Assembly: GCA_002713385.1 (NCBI GenBank)
Contig: PAWC01000052.1
Coordinates: 3,152-11,645, forward strand
Source of the DNA: Fidelibacterota bacterium
Lineage (GTDB): Bacteria; Fidelibacterota; Marinisomatia; Marinisomatales; TCS55
Direction: 5' to 3'
DNA: 8,494 nucleotides
The notes beneath the pieces are model-generated. The model had not been told where the DNA came from. It made no database searches and saw nothing but the letters and a program-made list of their open reading frames with translations. Position 1 is the first letter of the stretch; each line of letters opens with the position of its first letter. This document shows, in pieces, positions 1 through 6,419 of the stretch. The translations under genes were made by a program, and so were the position numbers.

Positions 1-1576
1 TGCGGGTAGCCTGTAAAATGCCAAAAGCTGTTTGATTGATAAAATCTTTATCCTGGTTTGAGTTCAGCCAGATACCATCTCCAAAACCATCAATGAACAA
101 ACCACCGAAGTCAGTGGAAGCATACAAACGGCAGTGTTCTCGATCCAGTGCACTAAAGTCTCGTTTCATTATGACCGGTACAGTACCCAGATTGAAAAAT
201 GCAGCGCGCATTTCAGCCATGGCATGATCTGTTTTTGCTTCAAGCACTAATACTGAATTAGCCGGAAGTGCTTTTATAAATGTCTCGTCCAAATCTACTA
301 ATGAACACTGCACAAAATTCAGATTAGTGGAAGTGTTAACTTTATCAGTACCTTTAAACAATGGATATGTTTGTGGAGCGATACTCCATGATTTACTATC
401 CTGAATAACGCTCACCATTCCGGGTAGATTAAAATTTATAGACTTGTTACCTATATATATAAAGTCAGCTGCTGCATCTGCAGTGGTCCACTTATCTAAC
501 TCTTCATTATAATAATGACCACAGTGCTTCAGTTGCGCTGGTGTGATAATTTCCAGATCACTCAAATCAATGATAACCCTGGGGACTTCCTCCCCGCCTA
601 CATTATTAACGTTTACAGATTGTCGTTTTTCAAATTCATAGGGATGAAATGGCGGATCTGCAATTTCGGGTAATTGAGTTGACCGATCGGCTGAATAACG
701 ATCTACCAATGCTTTGGCTACTGGAATTTCCGCTTCCGGCTCTTCCGTGAGGGACACACGGATCGTATCACCTAGTCCATCTTCCAAAAGGGAACCAATT
801 CCTACAGCGGATTTGATACGACCGTCCTCACCTTCACCGGCTTCCGTCACACCAAGGTGTAGTGGATAATCCATGCCCTTCTTCATCATTGTAGCTACCA
901 AGAGGCGGTAGGCCTGGATCATAACCTGGGGATTACTGGCCTTCATGGAAAAAATGATTTCGTGATAATTTTCATCGATACAAATACGGGTAAATTCCAT
1001 GGCTGACTCCACCATACCCAACGGCGTATCACCGTAGCGGTTCATGATGCGATCCGAGAGAGAGCCATGATTGGTACCTATGCGCATGGCCGTACCTTCT
1101 TCCTTGCAGATTTTTACCAAGGGCAGAAAGCGTTCCCGGATGCGTTCCAGTTCTGCTTTGTACTGTGCATCAGTGTATTCCAGGATCTCAAATTTTTTCT
1201 TATCGGCATAATTACCGGGATTCACGCGGACCTTTTCTACGATCCGAGCGGCGATCTCCGCGGCGTTGGGCGTAAAATGGATGTCAGCCACCAAAGGATG
1301 TTTGTAGCCGCGGTGGTGGAGTGCATCTCTGATATTTTTCAGGTTCTCCGCTTCTTTCATACTGGGAGCGGTAATGCGGACGATTTCGCAACCGGCATCG
1401 ATCATACGGATGGATTGCTCCACCGTGCTCATGGTGTCCATGGTATCGGTAGTGGTCATGGACTGGATACGAAGGGGCTGATCGCCACCAACAATCACAT
1501 CACCGACAGATACTTCTCGAGTTTGAAATCGCGAGTAACGGCTCAAGCTATTACAAAATGGGAGGTAGTTTTCCAC
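1..1576 (-). CDS. ispG: 4-hydroxy-3-methylbut-2-enyl diphosphate synthase, long form, 3' end cut by the window
   Basis: This cytoplasmic iron-sulfur enzyme of the MEP pathway reduces methylerythritol cyclodiphosphate to HMBPP, the step before IspH. About 525 codons are visible. Recognisable family blocks, in order, are QSMTTTDTMDT (about residues 38-48), PLVADIHF (94-101), VRVNPGNY (117-123), RIGTNHGS (165-172), SMKASN (210-215), HLGVTEAG (240-247) and GIGSLLEDGLGDTIRVSLT (259-277), which together form the TIM barrel. A roughly 200-residue segment follows the barrel, as in the Bacteroidota/chlamydial/plant form that carries an inserted domain. The last visible residues (GILQATR) lie just before the region where the [4Fe-4S] cysteines are expected, so the cluster domain is outside the window. 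The start is taken as GTG at 1576, because no ATG occurs upstream of the conserved QSMT block and the previous gene stops 8 bases before it. No clear Shine-Dalgarno sequence is seen. The family call is very secure; the start is less so. Confidence 0.96.
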   Translation of the reverse strand, partial: MENYLPFCNSLSRYSRFQTREVSVGDVIVGGDQPLRIQSMTTTDTMDTMSTVEQSIRMIDAGCEIVRITAPSMKEAENLKNIRDALHHRGYKHPLVADIHFTPNAAEIAARIVEKVRVNPGNYADKKKFEILEYTDAQYKAELERIRERFLPLVKICKEEGTAMRIGTNHGSLSDRIMNRYGDTPLGMVESAMEFTRICIDENYHEIIFSMKASNPQVMIQAYRLLVATMMKKGMDYPLHLGVTEAGEGEDGRIKSAVGIGSLLEDGLGDTIRVSLTEEPEAEIPVAKALVDRYSADRSTQLPEIADPPFHPYEFEKRQSVNVNNVGGEEVPRVIIDLSDLEIITPAQLKHCGHYYNEELDKWTTADAAADFIYIGNKSINFNLPGMVSVIQDSKSWSIAPQTYPLFKGTDKVNTSTNLNFVQCSLVDLDETFIKALPANSVLVLEAKTDHAMAEMRAAFFNLGTVPVIMKRDFSALDREHCRLYASTDFGGLFIDGFGDGIWLNSNQDKDFINQTAFGILQATR

Positions 1577-1584
1577 GTGTAAAT

Positions 1585-2697
1585 TTAATTCTGAAAAGGC
1601 GTTTCTAAATACATCTTGGACAGATCAATGGTGTACGTATAATTACCCAGATCAACGCATTCTTCATAAGCAGTGATGGCCTTATTACGCTCATTTTTCA
1701 AGTCATGAAGTTGACCTTTCAAACACCAGGCGTTAGCTAGAATAATGTCCAGTTCGGCACCGTAATTATGCACTGCTTCATTAATGTAAACCAGCGCTTT
1801 ATCATTTTTACCCTCTTTAAAATGGAATAATCCAAACTCATACTGTAAATAACCATAATACCAACTTTTTTGAATATCGGTGAGGTTGGGGTATATTTTT
1901 TTCAATGTGTTCAGGGATGTCAATGCTGAATTCATTTTCCCACTGCGGATGAGGCTTTCTGTATAGAGAATGCGGAAATAGAAATTCCTGGGGAATTCCT
2001 CCACCAGTTTACCACTATGCTCCAACGCTTTTCCCGGTTCTACGTCCACCCAAAGGTACAAAAAGGATAAAATACCTTTCGCTTCGATCCAGGCCCAAGG
2101 ACCCTCATTGGCCGCTCGCTCGATTTTTTCCAATCCCAACTCACGGGATGGATCCAGACCCAATAAACTGGCGCCCCACTGGATGAGGACGTTGCTCAAG
2201 CCGGCGTAATACTCTACAATACCAATGGGCAAAGTCGCATCAATGATATCAGGATGTTCTGTTTCCACTTTTTGGATAACACGAAAACCGGAATATGCCC
2301 ATTCCAATGTATTGAGCCATTCCTTTTTGCCCAAATAGATACGGGCCATGAGCCCCTTGGCGGAACCGTGATATAATTTATAAATGGGCTCCTCCGGATA
2401 TTTCTGTACCAATTCTTCATACACAGAAATGACCTCATTTAGATCATTCTCCAAATCAATATATGTTTGCTCCACGGATGAGTTAGCCTGGTTATGGAGC
2501 CAGAGGGCGGCTGCCCAGGTCAGGTGCACAGTAGGATTTTCTGGTGTTTCCACACGTGCTTTTGCCAGTATCTCTATTGCATCAGCTGTTTCATAATTAT
2601 AAAAGGCGTGGACACCTTGCCAGACGTTGTCATCACCTGCATAGTGAGTTTGGGCTAGAATACTGCCAATGAAAAATAAAGGGATAATTTTTTTCAT
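1585..2697 (-). CDS. exported TPR-like helical repeat protein
   Basis: The product is 370 residues long and its exact function is not recognised. The amino terminus (MKKIIPLFFIGSILAQ) is a short signal peptide, so the mature protein should be periplasmic or envelope-bound. The rest is rich in helical pairs of tetratricopeptide type. The clearest are around residues 25-60, 223-256, 283-316 (YEFGLFHFKEGKNDKALVY) and 320-350. The central block LPIGIVEYYAGLSN to ILSFLYL (about 157-214) is not a canonical TPR and faintly recalls the Iml2/TTC39 (DUF3808) type, which is a weak impression. The ATG at 2697 was chosen because it starts directly at the signal peptide; an in-frame ATG at 2766 would overlap the upstream gene and bury the signal. 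The upstream sequence is AT-rich without a Shine-Dalgarno. The gene lies 41 bases after the lysine-rich TPR gene and 8 bases before ispG, suggesting co-transcription. Confidence 0.88.
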   Translation of the reverse strand: MKKIIPLFFIGSILAQTHYAGDDNVWQGVHAFYNYETADAIEILAKARVETPENPTVHLTWAAALWLHNQANSSVEQTYIDLENDLNEVISVYEELVQKYPEEPIYKLYHGSAKGLMARIYLGKKEWLNTLEWAYSGFRVIQKVETEHPDIIDATLPIGIVEYYAGLSNVLIQWGASLLGLDPSRELGLEKIERAANEGPWAWIEAKGILSFLYLWVDVEPGKALEHSGKLVEEFPRNFYFRILYTESLIRSGKMNSALTSLNTLKKIYPNLTDIQKSWYYGYLQYEFGLFHFKEGKNDKALVYINEAVHNYGAELDIILANAWCLKGQLHDLKNERNKAITAYEECVDLGNYTYTIDLSKMYLETPFQN

Positions 2698-2738
2698 TAA
2701 AGAAATACGATTTATAAAAAATATATTCGAACTGAAGA

Positions 2739-4310
2739 TCAGCTCTGGTGAGCGATCATGAGCCAACCCCGGGCTTCGTTGCTGTCGGGGTTCAGTTCCA
2801 GGCTGCGCTGCCAGGCGGCCTTCGCCAGCTGGTGTTCATTCATCTTCCAATAGGTGATGCCCATGCCTGTGTACGCTTCAGAGTCCATGGGTTTGAGCTC
2901 CACTACTTCCTGATAGGCGACCAGAGATTCTTTATGCATGCCCTTTTCACGATAATATTTACCCAGGGTACGCATGGCGCCGGGCAGCCAACTCCGGGAA
3001 TAGTTGTTCACGCTCAAGGCTTTGCTGAAAGAAGTCCTGCCCAGAGACGATTTACCCAAACGATTGTATTCCACGGCCATGATATAGTAGGCCTGAGGCA
3101 GTAATGTTATTACCAGTGGATGCTGAGGTGCATAATGGAGAAGGTCCTCCCAGGCTGTTGCGGCCCGGCCCCATTCATTGGCGTTGAAAAAACTCAAGCC
3201 CTGCATATATCGGGCGTCCACATCGTAATTATTCAGGTAGACTACATCGCTGAAGGCCAGGGCAGCGTAGACATATTTGCCTTGATTGAAATACAAGTGA
3301 CCCAGTGATAAATGGGCGTCCTCATTCCGTGGATCCATTTTGATGGACCGCTGGTAGGAGAATTTTGCCCGGTCGATCTCACCCATTTCTTCATAAGCTC
3401 TACCTTGCAGGTAAACAAAACCGCCCTGTTCAGGAAAAGTTTCCTGGGCCAATACCGCCAGTTTGATGGCATCTTCGTAACTACCCGTATTGATCTTCTT
3501 TTGAATAAGCGTTAGTTTTTGTGCAGGGCCGTCGGGGTTCTTGGCGGCGCTTTGCTCCAATACAGCGGTATTCTCTAATGTTCCCCTGCCGGAAGCCAGG
3601 ATATCAAGTGTGGCTCTATGGTTGGGATCCAATGCCAGTGCTTCTTCATAAGACTGCTGTGCTTTTTTCATTTCACCCATATTCTGGTACATATTGCCTA
3701 AATAGAAATGAGCATCCGAGTTTAATGGATTTTGAGTCAGTACGCGCATGTAAACATCCTTGGCATTTTCCCAATCGTGGATTTGCTCATAATGCATACC
3801 CAATTGACGCTGTGTGCGTACATCATACGGTGCTTTTTCTGCGGCTTCTTCATAATCCCGGGTTGTGTATTTCGCTTTGGATTCAATGTGCACCACTGCT
3901 TTCTTTTGAGGTGCCGCCAAGTAGCTTGTGGCATGGGCCAATCGGCGGCTACTGGTCTTCATCTTATTGGTGTAATCAAATAATTCCCCTGTCAACTGAA
4001 TAACTGAAATTTCTTTTTTGGAGATAGGTGTTGCAGCCACCTTTTTTGGTGCTGCTGATTTTGATTTTTTAGAAGATTTTTTCTTGGAGCGTCTTTTCTT
4101 TTTTGAGGATTTCTTTTTCTTCGCAGGCTTTTTCTTTTTTGAGGATTTCTTCTTTTTGGAGGATTTCTTCTTTTTGGAGGATTTCTTCTTTTTTTTCTTG
4201 TCTTGTTGGACAACAGCGGCCTGTACTGCAGCTGTAGATAAGGGCAAAACACCAGCGAACATGACCAACATAAGTAGGCGGGTGATCCAGTTGAAGATTT
4301 TTATGCGCAT
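2739..4310 (-). CDS. exported TPR protein with a lysine-rich N-terminal tract
   Basis: This 523-residue protein begins with a signal peptide (residues 1 to about 32, hydrophobic core LLMLVMFAGVLPL, AxA-type site near VQAA). A low-complexity cationic tract follows at about 38-90, made of K4SS hexads with 33 Lys and 2 Arg. After a linker there are at least seven TPR units, near 162-195, 197-230, 296-329, 331-364, 366-399, 444-475 and 477-510; signature residues include the GxxY and ALxLDP patterns (LGNMYQNMGEMKKAQQSYEE, ALALDPN). TPRs serve protein-protein interaction, so a scaffold in the periplasm or at the outer membrane is plausible. The cationic tract could bind anionic envelope polymers or nucleic acid, which is inference. 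The ATG at 4310 directly precedes the signal peptide and no strong Shine-Dalgarno is visible. The gene follows the propeller lipoprotein gene by 59 bases. No specific family name is recognised. Confidence 0.9.
   Translation of the reverse strand: MRIKIFNWITRLLMLVMFAGVLPLSTAAVQAAVVQQDKKKKKKSSKKKKSSKKKKSSKKKKPAKKKKSSKKKRRSKKKSSKKSKSAAPKKVAATPISKKEISVIQLTGELFDYTNKMKTSSRRLAHATSYLAAPQKKAVVHIESKAKYTTRDYEEAAEKAPYDVRTQRQLGMHYEQIHDWENAKDVYMRVLTQNPLNSDAHFYLGNMYQNMGEMKKAQQSYEEALALDPNHRATLDILASGRGTLENTAVLEQSAAKNPDGPAQKLTLIQKKINTGSYEDAIKLAVLAQETFPEQGGFVYLQGRAYEEMGEIDRAKFSYQRSIKMDPRNEDAHLSLGHLYFNQGKYVYAALAFSDVVYLNNYDVDARYMQGLSFFNANEWGRAATAWEDLLHYAPQHPLVITLLPQAYYIMAVEYNRLGKSSLGRTSFSKALSVNNYSRSWLPGAMRTLGKYYREKGMHKESLVAYQEVVELKPMDSEAYTGMGITYWKMNEHQLAKAAWQRSLELNPDSNEARGWLMIAHQS
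4141..4194. repeat. 18-bp tandem repeat coding for K4SS hexads
   Basis: Three consecutive 18-bp units (4141-4158, 4159-4176, 4177-4194) read gaggatttcttctttttg on the plus strand. The first two are identical and the third differs only in its last base. More degenerate copies extend left to about 4053. The unit is six codons long, so gain or loss of copies keeps the TPR gene in frame and changes only the length of its cationic tract. It is a coding microsatellite-like repeat, without the spacers of a CRISPR array. Confidence 0.9.
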
Positions 4311-4369
4311 GTCTTACTTAATGAATTTACGAACGCGTAGAACAATGAAAAGGAGTTTTTGAACATGAA
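4311..4369 (-). other. 59-base intergenic gap, largest in the window
   Basis: This is the only gap above 45 bases between complete genes and therefore the most likely place for an operon boundary or internal promoter. I see no stem-loop followed by a T run that would be an intrinsic terminator for the propeller lipoprotein gene. There is also no convincing -35/-10 pair or Shine-Dalgarno sequence before the ATG at 4310. Read-through from the upstream cluster into the TPR genes therefore remains possible. Confidence 0.5.
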
Positions 4370-5557
4370 TTAACTTTTGTAAGGTATCCAATCAGTAAAA
4401 ACTTTTCCATCCTCTCCTGGCTCGGTCCAGGTTACAAAAACAAACCCTTCAATCAATGCCAGTTTAGGATAACCACTGCCTCTTCCAGAACTTATTGAGA
4501 ATGATTCCAGTGTGTTCGTTTTGCCTGATGAAGCATGCACAATCATTAATTCTAGGTTACCTGATTCATCACCTTCTTCCAGCCAGCTCACCAGTACAGT
4601 TTCTTTATCCAGCCATAATAGATCTGTACGGCCAATGGCTGAACCCTCATCCAACCGTAGGGGTTTTCCAAAAGTACGCCCAGCATCATTGGAAAAGGCA
4701 ACATTCACTTGCGGATTGTTATCCGGGGCTGTGTACCAGGCAATGGCAACATTATTCCCAGCGGCGCTCATAGCCGGTCCATTAACAGGACAACCGGGAA
4801 CGACCCAGCCGTCATCATGCAATGTATAGGGTACTTGAGCTCCGTTGGTGAAAACCATCTGAATATTTCGAGTTTCATCATGGCTGCGGTCCCTGTAGGC
4901 TATCAATGGGCCAACACTGGTATTCACTGCTGCTGTGGGACAGCATTCACATACCATATTATCCACCATAACTTCCAATCCCAAATCACCTTTAGTATTT
5001 ATGGTTGAAACATACAAACGCATAGCACTTGATCCGTTATCATGACCGCCATCCATCATGTTGCGGGCATCCAACCAAATCAAGCCTGTTTCTTTTCCAA
5101 AGTTATAAAATGAAACAAAACCATGTTCACCTTTAATGCTGTCTTGATGGGGCACGACCGGCTCTGACCAGGTTTTTCCTCTGTCTATGGACATGGCCAC
5201 TTGCACGTCGTAATCATAGGTTCCCTCCCCGCTCATCATCAGCCAAGAAACAGCCAGAGTATCACCTCCAGCATGATATATCTGCGGCAGGTCCGCCCAG
5301 TTTTTGAAAAAATGCTCATTGGAGACAATAGTGTCTTTGGGCGTCCATCCTTCCGCAGTGTATTCAGACATAACAATATGATTGTCACCCTCGTACCAAA
5401 TCATGATAAAACCGTTTTCGGTCTGGCAGATATTTGGATAGGCGCTGCCTTGGGCAGTATCGGGGCTAGCTGGAGTACCTAGATTACCGCAAGCCATGAA
5501 CAGCCCTGCAAAAAGCAGGGCTGTTATATGTCCTACAGGTCTTTTAATAGTTATCAA
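4370..5557 (-). CDS. beta-propeller (Asp-box/BNR) lipoprotein with CECCP motif
   Basis: Starting from TTG at 5557 the product has 395 residues. A lipoprotein signal peptide ends in LFMAC (lipid Cys23), so the mature protein should be membrane-anchored, probably at the outer membrane. The body is a sialidase-fold propeller with repeated beta blades (FIMIWYEG, LAVSWLMM, VAIAWYT, VLVSWLEE, VFVTWTEP). It has Asp boxes at SIDRGKTW (about 123-130) and SNDAGRTF (289-296). The key motif is VCECCPT (Cys203, 205, 206), followed by RDRS (222-225) and GCPVNGPAMS (Cys256). The same layout occurs in the paralogue encoded at 6420-7904. Homologues of this kind are commonly labelled exo-alpha-sialidase, but nothing here proves a sialidase. 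The TTG at 5557 overlaps the preceding TGA and has GGCGG just upstream; a TTG at 5578 is the alternative and adds seven residues including an Asp. Metal binding by the cysteines is inference. Confidence 0.87.
   Translation of the reverse strand: MITIKRPVGHITALLFAGLFMACGNLGTPASPDTAQGSAYPNICQTENGFIMIWYEGDNHIVMSEYTAEGWTPKDTIVSNEHFFKNWADLPQIYHAGGDTLAVSWLMMSGEGTYDYDVQVAMSIDRGKTWSEPVVPHQDSIKGEHGFVSFYNFGKETGLIWLDARNMMDGGHDNGSSAMRLYVSTINTKGDLGLEVMVDNMVCECCPTAAVNTSVGPLIAYRDRSHDETRNIQMVFTNGAQVPYTLHDDGWVVPGCPVNGPAMSAAGNNVAIAWYTAPDNNPQVNVAFSNDAGRTFGKPLRLDEGSAIGRTDLLWLDKETVLVSWLEEGDESGNLELMIVHASSGKTNTLESFSISSGRGSGYPKLALIEGFVFVTWTEPGEDGKVFTDWIPYKS
5499..5525. repeat. perfect 11-bp inverted repeat inside the lipoprotein signal-peptide codons
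   Basis: The arms AACAGCCCTGC (5499-5509) and GCAGGGCTGTT (5515-5525) are exact reverse complements around a 5-base A loop on the plus strand (T on the transcribed-sense minus strand). The structure lies about 30 bases downstream of the TTG start of the propeller lipoprotein and encodes its hydrophobic signal core (TALLFAGLF). No T run follows on either strand, so it is not a standard intrinsic terminator. It could act as an mRNA hairpin that affects early elongation, stability or attenuation. Confidence 0.85.
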
Positions 5558-5880
5558 TGACCGCCAATCTGGCAACAACCGGGTAATGCTTCGTAAGCTT
5601 CAGCATCCGCCTTTGTGTTGTTAGCATCATAACCTAATGCTGCGATAGCTTTTTCAATCGCGGAAAGATCGATGATACTTGCTTTGAATGTGATGTGCCC
5701 GACTTTTGATTCCGGATCCACATCAAAGGCAACGATGCCATCCAGGGCCTTCACCCCTTCTTCAATAGTACTCTCGCACATACCGCACTGCATGGAGGCT
5801 AGTGCAATGTCTGCCTTGGCTGAATCACCACTGCAGGAGATCAAACCAAGAATAGTTAGTATTAGAATAAGGTGTTTCAT
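5554..5880 (-). CDS. heavy-metal-associated (HMA) domain lipoprotein
   Basis: This is a 108-residue protein. Residues 1-16 form a lipoprotein signal peptide ending in LGLISC, with lipid Cys16 followed by SGD, compatible with outer-membrane or periplasmic anchoring. Residues 25-86 form a ferredoxin-like HMA fold with the metal-binding loop MQCGMCE (Cys32 and Cys35). Further blocks typical of the fold are VKALDGIVAFDVDPES, VGHITF and IEKAIAALGYDA. The family (MerP, CopZ and the metal-binding domains of P-type ATPases) binds Cu(I), Hg(II) or similar thiophilic ions and hands them to a partner. The carboxyl tail LPGCCQIGGH adds Cys102, Cys103 and His108, a possible second site. The start overlaps the stop of the upstream membrane-hydrolase gene in an ATGA, and AAAGGA lies five bases upstream. 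The stop overlaps the proposed TTG start of the propeller lipoprotein. This lipidated form may act as an envelope metal chaperone; which metal is not determined by the sequence. Confidence 0.93.
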   Translation of the reverse strand: MKHLILILTILGLISCSGDSAKADIALASMQCGMCESTIEEGVKALDGIVAFDVDPESKVGHITFKASIIDLSAIEKAIAALGYDANNTKADAEAYEALPGCCQIGGH

Positions 5881-6419
5881 AACGATCCTTTCATTTTTAG
5901 TAGATTAGAATTCTTAATAAGAAAAATGAGTGCAAGAAAATTCAAACCGATCTCAAAACCAAACAAGACCTTATTTTCCATATAAAATGACCAATATGGA
6001 TCTGTGATCATTTCGAAAACTGGGATCTGGCCTTGTTCCGGATAAATAGAATAGACATAAAAATTCTGTCCTGAAAATGGGTAAAGCCATTGAATACCAA
6101 CAGTCCGTGCTGTTATCCAGTCTGTTATTATGTGCAGGGTAGCACCTAAAAATATTCCCAAAGTTATCAAATGACTTTTTGCAGGATTGAATATTCGGCT
6201 GATCACATAAATCAATCCACATAAGACAATCCAGAATATGGGTGTATGTAAAATCGAGTGGTGACCGGCGACTGTAGTTGAAAAAACACCATCAATATCG
6301 GGAAAGACCGAAAAGAAAATGCAAAGCCATAAAAATAGCTTATAATCATTATTTCCAATTCGATTATGTAGTGCGGCACTGGCCAAATAACCATGCGCAG
6401 CGTGAGAAATGACGAACAT
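5877..6419 (-). CDS. DUF457/YdjM-like membrane-bound metal-dependent hydrolase
   Basis: This 180-residue integral inner-membrane protein has hydrophobic segments near 27-40, 61-76, 83-98 and 152-168. The motif series fits the YdjM/DUF457 family of predicted metal-dependent hydrolases: SHAAHGYLA (His6, His9), FPDID (Asp41, Asp43), HHSILHT (His53, His54, His58), LHIITDWIT (His96, Asp100) and WLYPFSG (111-117). In the family such His/Asp residues are thought to ligate a metal and act on a lipid or other membrane substrate; the substrate here is unknown. The ATG at 6419 begins directly after the TAG of the upstream propeller gene, with no separate Shine-Dalgarno, so translation is probably coupled. 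The last four bases overlap the HMA gene. Why a hydrolase sits among putative metal-binding proteins is unclear; it may modify lipids of the anchored proteins or simply be co-regulated. Confidence 0.82.
   Translation of the reverse strand: MFVISHAAHGYLASAALHNRIGNNDYKLFLWLCIFFSVFPDIDGVFSTTVAGHHSILHTPIFWIVLCGLIYVISRIFNPAKSHLITLGIFLGATLHIITDWITARTVGIQWLYPFSGQNFYVYSIYPEQGQIPVFEMITDPYWSFYMENKVLFGFEIGLNFLALIFLIKNSNLLKMKGSL
5886..5891 (-). promoter_or_regulatory. Shine-Dalgarno of the HMA lipoprotein gene
   Basis: AAAGGA on the minus strand ends five bases before the ATG at 5880. It lies within the last codons of the membrane-hydrolase gene. This supports the ATGA-overlap start and coupled translation. 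Confidence 0.7.

Noticed and set aside
1067..1582. 171-codon open frame on the plus strand
   Set aside because: It lies entirely antisense to the conserved barrel of ispG, whose family blocks fix the real frame, and its translation has no family features.
2698..2766. Longer start for the second TPR protein at 2766
   Set aside because: It would overlap the preceding gene and put 23 residues in front of an evident signal peptide that begins at 2697.
3521..4003. 160-codon open frame on the plus strand
   Set aside because: It is antisense to well-formed TPR repeats of the gene at 2739-4310 and has no recognisable motif.
4053..4199. Possible CRISPR or noncoding tandem array
   Set aside because: The units are directly adjacent 18-bp in-frame codon repeats with no unique spacers, and they sit inside an intact coding frame.
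4018..4362. Plus-strand frame rich in Phe, Glu and Asp
   Set aside because: It is simply the complement of the lysine codon repeats (AAG/AAA read as CTT/TTT) and not an independent gene.
5499..5525. Inverted repeat as an intrinsic terminator
   Set aside because: Neither strand shows a T run after the stem, and the element lies inside the lipoprotein coding region close to its start.
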